Source: Fictibacillus gelatini DSM 15865 (GTDB lineage: Bacteria > Bacillota > Bacilli > Bacillales > Fictibacillaceae). From it: 64,000 bases of DNA. The notes under the pieces were generated by a model that was not told the DNA's origin, did not search any database, and worked only from the letters and a program-made list of their open reading frames with translations. The stretch is from NCBI RefSeq assembly GCF_000430745.1, contig NZ_KE387231.1:26244-90243 (forward strand). The letters run 5' to 3'. This document shows, piece after piece, positions 8,641-16,755 of the stretch (position 1 is its first letter; every line of letters begins with the position of its first letter). A program made the position numbers and the translations under genes.

Positions 8641-9600
8641 TTATTCGACAGAAACATTGTTAAAGATAAGTTCATGCAGCATTTGAGCGGCAAGCTTTAC
8701 CGTCCGGCCATCCACGTCCAAAAGAGGATTGATTTCAGCAATGTCAAAGCTGATCACTTTATTTTGTGAAACAATATGCTTAATCAGCTGTTTCACAACC
8801 TTCGGATCCATCCCGAACGGGGAAGGGGCGCTGACACCGGGTGCGAAGCTTGCACCTATGCAATCGCTGCACAGCGTAAGCATAATGTGGTCATTTTTCT
8901 CAATAAAACGATGGATCCGATCCATCACTTCACCCATATTGCCGCTATGGATGTTTTCTTCTAAAATGTATTCGCATCCGTAGGCTTTTGCGGTATCAAA
9001 TAAGTACTTTGTATTTCCGCTTTTTTGAATGCCGGCAACCAAATAGCTGCAATTTTTATGATGATCTAATATTTGCCTGAACATTGTCCCGGACGATGTC
9101 ATTTCGTCATATGGGCGCATGTCGAAATGGGCGTCTATGTTGATGATGCCAATGCTTTCTTGTCCGGCCACATGTCCCTTCACGCCAAGAAAATGCCCGT
9201 AAGCGACTTCATGGCCACCTCCGATAATGATCGGGAAAATATTCAGACCAAGTAGTTTGCTAACGGCTTCGCCCAGTTCTTTTTGCGCGTTTTCCAGCTC
9301 ACCATCCTCACAAGTAACATTGCCGAAATCGTACAAGTTAATGTCAGGCGAAAGGTATGGCAATGAAGCCATTCCTTTTCTGATTTCGTCTGGAGCACTT
9401 GAAGCTCCAACCCGTCCTTTATTTCTTCTAACTCCTTCATCACTCTTAAATCCAATAATCCCAAAGCTTGTCCCGCTTTGCTTTTCATTAAATTTCTCTA
9501 AATTTTCTACCTGAACGACTTGATGTAGCCGAAACATCTCTTTTACCGTGTCGCTATCTGTCCGCCCTGTCCAAACTGAAGCATCTGCCATTTTGTACAT
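8641..9600 (-). CDS. hutG: Formimidoylglutamase (HutG-like, ureohydrolase family)
   Basis: It hydrolyses N-formimidoyl-L-glutamate to glutamate and formamide, the last step of histidine breakdown. The 319-aa length equals B. subtilis HutG. HutG-type features are the N-terminal VWTGRTDSD, metal-ligand motifs GGGHEVAYGH and NIDAHFDMRP, and the C-terminal metal region LCSDCIGASFAPGVSAPSPFG, in which CSD replaces the DxD of arginases. The start is ATG 9600 with GGAGG 10 bases upstream. No other hut genes are adjacent; instead it diverges from a LysR regulator, probably its controller. Agmatinase or guanidinobutyrase activity is less likely. Confidence 0.82.
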   Translation of the reverse strand: MYKMADASVWTGRTDSDTVKEMFRLHQVVQVENLEKFNEKQSGTSFGIIGFKSDEGVRRNKGRVGASSAPDEIRKGMASLPYLSPDINLYDFGNVTCEDGELENAQKELGEAVSKLLGLNIFPIIIGGGHEVAYGHFLGVKGHVAGQESIGIINIDAHFDMRPYDEMTSSGTMFRQILDHHKNCSYLVAGIQKSGNTKYLFDTAKAYGCEYILEENIHSGNMGEVMDRIHRFIEKNDHIMLTLCSDCIGASFAPGVSAPSPFGMDPKVVKQLIKHIVSQNKVISFDIAEINPLLDVDGRTVKLAAQMLHELIFNNVSVE

Positions 9601-9671
9601 GAAAAATTAACCTCCAGTGATATTAGACTTATTAAAACGATTAGATCCATTCAGATCATTTTGTCTTATTT

Positions 9672-9701
9672 GAAATTATAAAGGCATCATTTTATAATTT
9701 C
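9672..9701. promoter_or_regulatory. Inverted repeat, candidate LysR operator
   Basis: Arms GAAATTATAAA (9672-9682) and TTTATAATTTC (9691-9701) are perfectly complementary around 8 bp, in the divergent hutG/LysR gap. LysR proteins usually bind such dyads between divergent promoters. Confidence 0.5.
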
Positions 9702-9726
9702 TAATACATGGTTTTTATATATTTAT

Positions 9727-9744
9727 AATTTATAGCTATAAATT
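9727..9744. promoter_or_regulatory. 18-bp perfect palindrome near the LysR start
   Basis: AATTTATAGCTATAAATT lies 24 bp before the LysR start codon and could be an autorepression site. AT-richness makes chance possible. Confidence 0.35.
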
Positions 9745-9767
9745 AACTTTTTAGAGGAGACAAATTA

Positions 9768-10664
9768 GTGGATATTCGCCATCTAAAATATTTTGAATCC
9801 GTTGTGAGGCATAAAAATTTTTCAAAAGCGGCAGAAGAATTGCATGTTTCCCAACCATCATTAAGCAATACGATAAAATCATTAGAAAAAGAATTAGGAT
9901 GCAAATTGCTTGAACGTACGACGAGAGAAGTTGGCCTTACTGAATCAGGAGCTGTGTTTTATCAACATGTCCTCGGGATTTTAAGCCAATTCGAACATGT
10001 TCAGAAAGAGATGAAGGAAGTCAAGTACACCGGTGCAGGGACATTAAAGATCGGAATCATTGAATCTTCGAAATACTGGATTCCAAAGATTATTATTAAA
10101 ATCAGAAATAAATATCCTAACGTACACATTAAAATTAAAGAAATGATCGGAATGAGGGATATCGAAGAAGCTTTAAATCGACATGATGTCCATTTGAGCA
10201 TCGCTCCCCAAAAAATAGAACATAGCCATTTGAAGTTTATTCCAATATATAATGAAGAATATGTTTTAGTTACACCCCAAAACCATCCCTTTTGCCATCT
10301 AAAATCGATAAACTTATCCGGGCTTGAAAATGAGAACCTCATTCTTAGCCAACCCGGGTATCCATCTTATCAAAAAATTACAGAAGCTTGCCGAACGGCG
10401 GGTTTTGATCCGAAAAGCACGTATGAAGTAGAGAGGCTTGAGATGGCATGCAGTTTAGCAGAAGCAGGGCTCGGCGTTTCCATTCTCCCTGAAAATTATT
10501 TAAAATACTCTTCTCTTTCAGGAATTAACATACTTAAACTAACTAACCCTACACCGAACAGGATGGTCTACATGGCTTATCATTCTAATCGCTATTTGCC
10601 GCCCGTAGTGCAAGATGCAATGTCTTACATCATTCATTTTTTTAAAAGAGATAATGAAGCATGA
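9768..10664 (+). CDS. LysR-family transcriptional regulator, divergent to hutG
   Basis: A 298-aa regulator with the LysR winged helix at residues 1-60 (MDIRHLKYFESVV, SKAAEELHVSQPSLSNTIKSLE) and a periplasmic-binding-protein-like effector domain (about 90-290). The start is GTG 9768 after GAGGAGA. It is placed back to back with hutG across a 167-bp gap holding two dyads, so regulation of hutG and of itself is the natural inference. The effector cannot be told from sequence. Confidence 0.9.
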   Translation: MDIRHLKYFESVVRHKNFSKAAEELHVSQPSLSNTIKSLEKELGCKLLERTTREVGLTESGAVFYQHVLGILSQFEHVQKEMKEVKYTGAGTLKIGIIESSKYWIPKIIIKIRNKYPNVHIKIKEMIGMRDIEEALNRHDVHLSIAPQKIEHSHLKFIPIYNEEYVLVTPQNHPFCHLKSINLSGLENENLILSQPGYPSYQKITEACRTAGFDPKSTYEVERLEMACSLAEAGLGVSILPENYLKYSSLSGINILKLTNPTPNRMVYMAYHSNRYLPPVVQDAMSYIIHFFKRDNEA

Positions 10665-10789
10665 TCACCAATTAATGCTTCATCTCGAATGAGGAAAAAT
10701 CTTGATTGGTTTCCCGACGCATAACGCGGCGTAACGCCAATCCCTAAACACATGAAGCAAGCCAGCACAAAAAAGGACGACTTTTTCAT
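10634..10789 (-). CDS. Possible 51-aa secreted or lipid-anchored peptide
   Basis: ATG 10789 has GAGGG about 6 bases upstream and opens a 51-codon frame: MKKSSFF, a hydrophobic stretch with VLAC (lipobox-like) and a polar tail ending LSLLKK. The start looks like a signal peptide. It lies about 90 bp downstream of the chromate transporter genes in the same direction and overlaps the 3' end of the LysR gene by 31 bp. I do not recognise it. It could be a chance frame. Confidence 0.3.
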   Translation of the reverse strand: MKKSSFFVLACFMCLGIGVTPRYASGNQSRFFLIRDEALIGDHASLSLLKK

Positions 10790-10878
10790 GCATTCCCTCA
10801 TTTCTTAGTAAATCTACTTCTTGAAAATGAAAATCTTATAGTATATTACCAGGGTATTGGTAAATTATGCCTGGAAAA

Positions 10879-11415
10879 TTAAAAATATACGATGATTCCC
10901 GCGATGCCTGACAGAAGAATGACAAAAGCAGGATGAAGTCTCGTAAAAAGAAGTAATCCTAATGAAACGAACAGGAAGAGGAGACTTGTTACATGAAAAT
11001 GATGAATTCCAATGAGGTTATTTTGGATGGCGAATTGAACTGCCGCAAAAATTATCATTCCAGTTATAACCGGTCGTAATCCGTAAAAAGCTGATTGAAT
11101 CATTGGTTGATGTTGCACCTTTGTAAAAACAAGGGAAACGAGAAGGACAATGATTAAAGAAGGGACGGAGATCGCCAAAATGGCAATGATCGCACCTGAA
11201 ATTCCTCCAGCTTTGTAGCCGACAAAAACAGCAGCATTAGCTGCAATCGGCCCGGGGGACATCCCGCTAATAGCGATAACATCAGTGAATTGCTGTACAG
11301 ATAGCCAACCGTGCTTTTCAACTTCATATTGAATGACCGGGATCATCGCATATCCGCCGCCAAATGAAACGAAGCCTATTTTTATAAAAGAAACAAAAAG
11401 GTTCCACAATACCAT
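10879..11415 (-). CDS. ChrA half-size chromate transporter, subunit 2
   Basis: Membrane protein of the CHR superfamily, 178 aa, one half of a split ChrA (B. subtilis YwrA type). Family motifs are FGGGYAMIPVI at the N-terminus and SGMSPGPIAANAAVFVGYKAGG, then hydrophobic helices to the end. Short-chain pairs like this are known to act together as chromate efflux systems in B. subtilis. ATG 11415 follows AGGAGATGAGATAG. It lies 12 bp after the sister gene, clearly in one operon. The physiological substrate may be another oxyanion. Confidence 0.87.
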   Translation of the reverse strand: MVLWNLFVSFIKIGFVSFGGGYAMIPVIQYEVEKHGWLSVQQFTDVIAISGMSPGPIAANAAVFVGYKAGGISGAIIAILAISVPSLIIVLLVSLVFTKVQHQPMIQSAFYGLRPVITGMIIFAAVQFAIQNNLIGIHHFHVTSLLFLFVSLGLLLFTRLHPAFVILLSGIAGIIVYF

Positions 11416-11427
11416 CTATCTCATCTC

Positions 11428-12027
11428 CTATTTGCCACCTGTTTTTGCATGTTCATAGTTCTCGACAAATTGTTTTGATTTTCCTTTCGCCTGGAGAATG
11501 ATACCTGCCAAAGCGCCGCACAATAAAACAAATATCGGTTGAACGGGAACAAAAAGAAAGACAAGTAAGCTGGCCGCTGTTAAGAACAGAGTTGTTTTAT
11601 CAATGACGGCTGTTTTTCCGATCTTGAAAGCTGCTAATAAAATTAAGGCGACAATTGTAGGGCGAATTCCAAGAAAAGCGGCGTGGACCAGCGGCTCGTG
11701 TTGAAAGCCAAGAAATAATGCGGCAAGAAGAATAATCATGAAAAATGTTGGGGCAATAATGCCGAGCGTTGCTGAAATAGCACCAGAAATACCAGCTAAC
11801 CGGTAGCCGATAAATGTTGCTGTATTAACGGCGATCGATCCGGGAACGGTTTGGGCAACAGCCAAAATATCCGCAATTTCTCCCTTTTTCACCCAACGAT
11901 TCTTTTCTGCAATCGCTTTTTCCAACAACGGGATCATTGCATATCCGCCGCCGAATGTTATAGGGCTTATTTTTAAGAAAGTTAAAAAGACCTTCCAAAT
12001 TAATGTGAATTTGCTTCCTTCCCCCAT
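11428..12027 (-). CDS. ChrA half-size chromate transporter, subunit 1
   Basis: The sister half, 199 aa, is homologous to the next gene and so reflects an old duplication: FGGGYAMIPLLEKA and VAQTVPGSIAVNTATFIGYRLAG correspond one to one. About six hydrophobic segments are visible. It is likely the YwrB-like partner of a heteromeric pump. The start is ATG 12027, preceded by GAGGTGATAGG; GTG 12036 in frame is too close to the ribosome site. The region upstream (12028-12222) is AT-rich and must hold the promoter; I saw no clear regulator site. Confidence 0.87.
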   Translation of the reverse strand: MGEGSKFTLIWKVFLTFLKISPITFGGGYAMIPLLEKAIAEKNRWVKKGEIADILAVAQTVPGSIAVNTATFIGYRLAGISGAISATLGIIAPTFFMIILLAALFLGFQHEPLVHAAFLGIRPTIVALILLAAFKIGKTAVIDKTTLFLTAASLLVFLFVPVQPIFVLLCGALAGIILQAKGKSKQFVENYEHAKTGGK

Positions 12028-12222
12028 TCCTATCACCTCATCTCAAGGAATATGCAAAAAGTATTTATCATTTTGATAAAAACATATTCTTATTTACCAA
12101 TAAATAATTGCTTATTCACCTTAATTTTAAAATAGAAGTGCCAATCTGTAAACGAACTTTTATTCAAAATGAAAATAAGTTTCGGATGGAAATGTGAAAA
12201 TGAAAGAAGGTGATAGTAGGAG

Positions 12223-12253
12223 TTGACGTTATCATGTCAATAAAAGTTATAAT
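12223..12253 (+). promoter_or_regulatory. Candidate sigma-A promoter and dyad for the ROK gene
   Basis: TTGACG (12223-12228) and TATAAT (12248-12253) are spaced 19 bp, slightly long. TTGAC-N8-GTCAA (12223-12240) overlaps the -35, as expected for an autoregulatory operator. Confidence 0.5.
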
Positions 12254-12285
12254 ATTGAAGAACGTAATTCCATCTGGAGGAAATG

Positions 12286-13494
12286 ATGCTCAAACAATTT
12301 ATTGGTTTAATGTCTCCAAAAATGAAAAGTTTAAAACGTTTGTATGAATTAATATATAAATTTGGCCCGATTAGCAAAAGCAAGCTCGTTGAATTATCGG
12401 GATACAAGCAGGCAACATGCGCACGGTTAATAGATGAACTTGTCGAGGCTGACCTCATTTATGAAAGCGGCCAGGGTGAATCAACAGGCGGGCGAAAACC
12501 GGCGATGTATGTCATTAAACCAGACAACTATTATTTAATCGGTGTCGACATTACCCGTGTATCTACTAAAATCGCCCTTCTTGACCTTGAGTTGAATCAT
12601 TTGCAATCGATTAAATTGGACATGACTTCAAGCACGACGGCCGATTATACGTTACATTTTATATGTGAACAGATTCAACAAATGTTGGAAAGCAGGAATA
12701 TTCCTCTTGGCCGTTTGCTTGGAATTGGTGTAGGCGCGGTTGGCCCGCTAGATCGCGAGAAAGGTGTGTTCCTTAACCCGAAGCATTTTTTGTCGGAAGG
12801 ATGGGAAAATGTAAATCTTGTTAACCGGTTAAAAGAGGCTTTTGACACTGTTGTTTTGTTAGAAAATGGGGCGAATCTTGCTGCGCTCGGCGAATATCGG
12901 AGAAATCACTGGAAGACAGCAGATAATCTCGTGTATACGATGTCGGGAGTCGGCATTCGATGTGGAGTGATTTCGAAAGGACAGGTTGTTCGAGGGAATG
13001 TGGATATGGAAGGTGCATTTGGCCACGTGATTGTAGATGTACACGGCCTTAAATGCTCGTGTGGAGCATACGGTTGCCTTGAAGCGTACAGCAGTCTTTC
13101 GGCAATTCGGATCGAAGTCATTAAACAACTCAAGCGGGGAAAGCCATCTTTGCTTAAAAGAATGGTCAATCAATTAGAAGATATCCGGTTTGACCATATT
13201 TTGTATTCGATTGTGCAGGATGATCCGCTATGCTCAGAGATTGTTCGCGATGCCGCATTCTATTACGGGATTGCTCTTTCTAATCTTATTTACCTCGTTC
13301 ATCCGGAAGTCGTCATTATCGGCGGCGTTTTAGGATCCCATGAGCCTTTTTATGAAGTCGCTTCGGAAACGGCGAAGGACCGGCTAAAGAATTATCCTCA
13401 CTATCAAATTCAATTTCACAAAGCATCAGAAGGAGACAATGCGGTAACCGTTGGGGCCGGGAGCATGGTATTTGATTATTATTTGGAACAATAG
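12286..13494 (+). CDS. ROK-family transcriptional repressor (NagC/XylR type)
   Basis: About 402 aa: an N-terminal winged helix (about 15-75, GPISKSKLVELSGYKQATC) followed by a sugar-kinase-like ROK domain. Zinc-binding CSCGAYGCLEAY and GAFGHVIVD mark the ROK signature. Such proteins sense a sugar or sugar phosphate and repress uptake or catabolic genes. No sugar gene is adjacent, so the target is unknown. GGAGG lies 5 bases before ATG 12286; the ATG at 12283 is only 2 bases away. A terminator follows. Confidence 0.87.
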   Translation: MLKQFIGLMSPKMKSLKRLYELIYKFGPISKSKLVELSGYKQATCARLIDELVEADLIYESGQGESTGGRKPAMYVIKPDNYYLIGVDITRVSTKIALLDLELNHLQSIKLDMTSSTTADYTLHFICEQIQQMLESRNIPLGRLLGIGVGAVGPLDREKGVFLNPKHFLSEGWENVNLVNRLKEAFDTVVLLENGANLAALGEYRRNHWKTADNLVYTMSGVGIRCGVISKGQVVRGNVDMEGAFGHVIVDVHGLKCSCGAYGCLEAYSSLSAIRIEVIKQLKRGKPSLLKRMVNQLEDIRFDHILYSIVQDDPLCSEIVRDAAFYYGIALSNLIYLVHPEVVIIGGVLGSHEPFYEVASETAKDRLKNYPHYQIQFHKASEGDNAVTVGAGSMVFDYYLEQ

Positions 13495-13507
13495 CAGTTA
13501 AGTTGAA

Positions 13508-13532
13508 GGCTGTCGAGAAATTCTCGACAGCC
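13508..13532 (+). terminator. Terminator-like hairpin after the ROK gene
   Basis: A 12-bp stem GGCTGTCGAGAA has minimal loop and is followed by ATTTTACG. Confidence 0.75.
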
Positions 13533-13566
13533 ATTTTACGATTTAGTGATTGGTATTCGGTAACTT

Positions 13567-13650
13567 ATCGGCCACTTTCGTTGGGAAATCAGCCACTTTT
13601 AGTCGAATATCAGCCAAATTCAATAGTTTATCAGCCAGTCGCACCTTCTT
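13567..13650. repeat. Four direct repeats with an exact 21-bp period
   Basis: ATCGGCCAC, ATCAGCCAC, ATCAGCCAA and ATCAGCCAG start at 13567, 13588, 13609 and 13630. The core ATCAGCCA is conserved while the 12-13 bases between drift. The array ends 6 bp from the 3' end of the convergent ABC-F gene. 21 bp is two helical turns, so all cores face one side of the DNA. Confidence 0.85.
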
Positions 13651-13655
13651 TAGGC

Positions 13656-15212
13656 TTAAAACACCTTTGTCGTCCAGGATTCGCAATTCCAGACATCTGT
13701 TACAACGTCCCGGTAAAATTCTGGTTCGTGGGAAATAAGAAGAATACTTCCTTTATAAGCTTTTAAGGCACGCTTTAATTCATCCTTCGCATCAATGTCC
13801 AAATGGTTGGTCGGCTCATCAAGAACGAGTAGGTTCGTTTCGCTGTTGATCAGCTTGCAAAGCCGCACTTTTGCCTTTTCACCACCGCTTAAGACAGATA
13901 CTTTGCTTTCAATATGCTTTGTCGTTAGCCCGCATTTGGCAAGAGCTGCACGGACTTCATGATGGGAAAAAGAGGGGAATTCATTCCAAATTTCATCAAT
14001 GCACGTATGGTTATTCGTTTCTTTCATTTCTTGTTCAAAATAGCCGATGTGTAAATACTCACCGCGTTCAACGGTCCCGGAAATCGGCTTGATTTCCCCG
14101 AGAATGCTTCTTAAAAGTGTTGTTTTACCGATCCCGTTTGCCCCGACAAGAGCGATTTTTTGCCCGCGTTCCATCCGTAAATCTAGCGGTCTTGATAAAG
14201 GTTCATCATAGCCGATAACGAGGTGGTTCGTTTCAAAAATCATTTTGCCGCTTGTCCGCGCTTCCTTGAAATGAAATTCCGGTTTCGGCTTTTCTTTTGC
14301 AAGTTCGATCACTTCCATTTTATCCAGCTTTTTTTGACGGGACATCGCCATGTTCCTTGTTGAGACCCTAGCTTTATTCCGGGCTACAAAATCTTTCAAT
14401 TCCGCTATTTCTTGTTGTTGTTTTTTATAAGCTGCTTCCAATTGCTGTTTTTTCACTTCATACACTTGCTGGAAGTTTGTATAATCGCCGACATAACGGT
14501 TCAATTCTTGATTTTCCATATGATAAACTAAATTAATGACACTGTTTAAAAAAGGAATGTCGTGGGAAATTAAAATGAACGCATTTTCATATTCTTGAAG
14601 ATAACGTTTCAACCATTCAATATGTTGTTCATCCAAATAGTTCGTCGGCTCATCGAGCAGCAGGATGTCTGGTTTTTCGAGAAGCAGCTTGGCGAGCAAT
14701 ACCTTTGTCCGCTGTCCGCCGCTTAATTCATGAACATCGCGCTCAAGCCCGATCTCATCTAACCCTAATCCGCGGGCGATTTCTTCCACTTTCGCGTCAA
14801 TAATGTAAAAATCATTATTTGTAAGGGTATCTTGAATGGGGCCAACATCTTCAAGCAACTTCTCTAACTCCTCAGGTGACGCTTCGCCCATTTTGGCATA
14901 GAGCTCATTCATTTCCGCTTCAAGATCGAATAAATATTGGAACGCGCTTTTTAGCACATCGCGAATAGTCATCCCTTTTTGGAGCACGGTATGTTGATCG
15001 AGATACCCAACCCGTACTTTTTTCGCCCATTCCACTTTCCCTTCGTCAGGTTGAAGCTTTCCTGTAATAATGTTCATAAATGTCGATTTTCCTTCTCCAT
15101 TTGCCCCGATAAGGCCAATATGCTCTCCTTTTAAAAGGCGGAAGGAAACATCATTAAAAATGGCCCGGTCGCCAAAACCGTGGCTTAAGTTTTTGACTGA
15201 TAATATGCTCAT
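13656..15212 (-). CDS. yfmM: ABC-F translation-associated ATPase (YfmM-like)
   Basis: A soluble duplicated ATPase of the ABC-F class that acts on the ribosome, 518 aa (same length as YfmM). It has two nucleotide domains: Walker A GANGEGKST and GANGIGKTT, signatures LSGGQRTK and LSGGEKAK, and Walker B LLLDEPTNYLDE and LVLDEPTNHLD. They are joined by a charged linker (about 245-320) of the P-site tRNA interaction motif type. No membrane segment. The start is ATG 15212. The C-terminal end (after ISHEPEFY) differs in tone from the body and runs up to the 21-bp repeat. Confidence 0.9.
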   Translation of the reverse strand: MSILSVKNLSHGFGDRAIFNDVSFRLLKGEHIGLIGANGEGKSTFMNIITGKLQPDEGKVEWAKKVRVGYLDQHTVLQKGMTIRDVLKSAFQYLFDLEAEMNELYAKMGEASPEELEKLLEDVGPIQDTLTNNDFYIIDAKVEEIARGLGLDEIGLERDVHELSGGQRTKVLLAKLLLEKPDILLLDEPTNYLDEQHIEWLKRYLQEYENAFILISHDIPFLNSVINLVYHMENQELNRYVGDYTNFQQVYEVKKQQLEAAYKKQQQEIAELKDFVARNKARVSTRNMAMSRQKKLDKMEVIELAKEKPKPEFHFKEARTSGKMIFETNHLVIGYDEPLSRPLDLRMERGQKIALVGANGIGKTTLLRSILGEIKPISGTVERGEYLHIGYFEQEMKETNNHTCIDEIWNEFPSFSHHEVRAALAKCGLTTKHIESKVSVLSGGEKAKVRLCKLINSETNLLVLDEPTNHLDIDAKDELKRALKAYKGSILLISHEPEFYRDVVTDVWNCESWTTKVF

Positions 15213-15411
15213 GTTATTTGCACCTTTTCTAAATTTGGATTCTTTTTTGATTATATCCCCGTTCGAGCAATGAAGACAATAGATGCAACAATCTTAAATT
15301 TTGGAAGAATGTTCGAAGAAAAAGAAAAATTTTTAAATACCCAGTTTACAAATCGGAATTGGTGTGTTTAAATATTCTTAAATTAAAAATGCTGATCGGA
15401 AAAACCGAAGG

Positions 15412-15442
15412 CCCCTATCCAACATTGGTAGGGACTTTTTTT
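15412..15442 (+). terminator. Intrinsic terminator in the yfmM-tauE gap
   Basis: CCCTATCCAA...TTGGTAGGG hairpin followed by seven T. It points toward tauE but precedes it by 200 bp, with no gene upstream on this strand, so it may end a short RNA or act as an attenuator. Confidence 0.6.
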
Positions 15443-15567
15443 ATACCAGTAGCATACTATGATTGCAATTCGAGGGATAAGTGGGCAACTACGGTGTTGC
15501 TTTCGCCTAAGGCTTAGCCCCACCGAGTTTTTAATACCAATGACATAGTATGATTTCAATTCAAGGC
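15443..15567 (+). repeat. Pair of 34-bp imperfect direct repeats upstream of tauE
   Basis: Copies at 15443-15476 and 15534-15567 share ATACCA-N3-CATA-N-TATGATT and CAATTC-N-AGG. Each contains the palindrome CATA(C/G)TATG. The 428-bp yfmM-tauE gap otherwise holds the terminator above and a GC-richer stretch (15478-15610) that I could not match to a known riboswitch. Confidence 0.55.
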
Positions 15568-15640
15568 GTAGGGCGAACTTACCCCGTGCCGCTCACGAGA
15601 ATCCGGGATTCCGTGTTTCGATGTGAAAGGAGAGAAAAAT

Positions 15641-16522
15641 ATGCGTAAATTAATCATTTTTGCTTTCATTGGGTTTTTGGCACAGCTCATCGATGGCTCA
15701 TTAGGGATGGCCTACGGGTTAACTTCTTCGTCATTATTATTAGCATTCAGCGTATCACCGGCAATTGCATCTGCTTCTGTTCACATGGCAGAAGTTGTTA
15801 CAACAGCCGCTTCCGGTGTTTCCCATATTCGCTTTGGAAATGTGGATCGGACAATAGTCCTTCGGCTTATTGTTCCGGGTGCTATCGGCGCATTTGTAGG
15901 CGCTTGCTTTCTAAGCAACTTGCCCGGCAGCCTGATTAAGCCATACGTTTCGATTTTCTTATTAATTCTTGGAATTTATATTTTATGGCGTTTTATGAGC
16001 AAGACGGCAGCCAAAAATGAAGCCAATTCAAAACCAATGTCGAAAAAGCAGTACGTCTTACTCGGGCTGATCGCAGGATTCTTTGACTCAACAGGAGGAG
16101 GAGGCTGGGGCCCGATTTCTACCCCGGTACTGCTTGCGAAAAAAACAACCCCTCGAAAAGCCGTCGGCTCAGTCGATACGAGTGAGTTTGTCGTTTCACT
16201 TGCGGCCACAGTAGGCTTTATCGTTTCATTAGGCTGGGAGCAGGTAAACTGGTTTTGGGTCCTTACATTAATGCTAGGCGGTGTCATCGCCGCACCAATT
16301 GCCGCATGGCTTGTCCGGATCATGCCATCGTATTTGTTAGGCGTTTTAGTCGGAGGCCTGATTATTTTTACGAATGTGAGGACTTTAGTAACCACATGGA
16401 ATGTACCCAACCCGTGGTTAATATATGGAATAATTATTACGTTATGGGCAGCAGCAGTGATTTATACAGTGAGCACAAAAAGTACTGTTGTCCGCAGAGA
16501 GACATTTCAACAAGACCAATAG
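15641..16522 (+). CDS. TauE/SafE-family membrane permease
   Basis: A 293-aa integral membrane protein with about eight hydrophobic segments in two repeats, each carrying the family's glycine-rich signature (LIDGSLGMAYG near residue 16 and FFDSTGGGGWGP near 148). Members export sulfite, sulfoacetate or other organic anions. The start is ATG 15641 with AAAGGAG 8 bases upstream; GTG 15623 overlaps that site. It stands just before the anthranilate operon but is separated by a terminator and a promoter, so a shared role, such as aromatic acid transport, is only a guess. Confidence 0.85.
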   Translation: MRKLIIFAFIGFLAQLIDGSLGMAYGLTSSSLLLAFSVSPAIASASVHMAEVVTTAASGVSHIRFGNVDRTIVLRLIVPGAIGAFVGACFLSNLPGSLIKPYVSIFLLILGIYILWRFMSKTAAKNEANSKPMSKKQYVLLGLIAGFFDSTGGGGWGPISTPVLLAKKTTPRKAVGSVDTSEFVVSLAATVGFIVSLGWEQVNWFWVLTLMLGGVIAAPIAAWLVRIMPSYLLGVLVGGLIIFTNVRTLVTTWNVPNPWLIYGIIITLWAAAVIYTVSTKSTVVRRETFQQDQ

Positions 16523-16604
16523 AAAATAACTCATGAATATGAGAAGGAATGACGCCAAAAACGTCAAAGTCCTATTATAGGAAACACGAACTTCTCCAGA
16601 CAAA

Positions 16605-16637
16605 CCTTGATTGTTATTACAGCAATCAAGGTTTTTT
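16605..16637 (+). terminator. Terminator after tauE
   Basis: A 9-bp stem CCTTGATTG with a 9-base loop and six T. Two smaller dyads (TGACG/CGTCA and TCCTA/TAGGA, about 16548-16582) precede it. Confidence 0.85.
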
Positions 16638-16687
16638 GCAGAAAAAAATAAAAAAACTTCTGGATTTCATATTGTGAAAGAACTCCG

Positions 16688-16717
16688 TTGAGAATAGAAA
16701 GCGCTTTCAATTATAGT
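16688..16717 (+). promoter_or_regulatory. Promoter of the anthranilate operon
   Basis: TTGAGA (16688-16693) and TATAGT (16712-16717) with an 18-bp spacer lie 39 bp before the first start codon. The spacer carries a cre site. Confidence 0.65.
16696..16709. promoter_or_regulatory. cre (CcpA-binding) site inside the promoter
   Basis: AGAAAGCGCTTTCA differs from the ideal cre TGAAAGCGCTTTCA at one base and has a perfect 12-bp palindrome. Lying between -35 and -10, a bound CcpA would block polymerase, so catabolite repression of the pathway is expected. Confidence 0.78.
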
Positions 16718-16755
16718 AAGAAACAAAATATTCAATAAAAATAGGAGTTGGTGTC

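Noticed and set aside
15976..16410. 144-aa minus-strand frame opposite tauE
   Set aside because: Antisense shadow with biased low-complexity residues and no translation signals.
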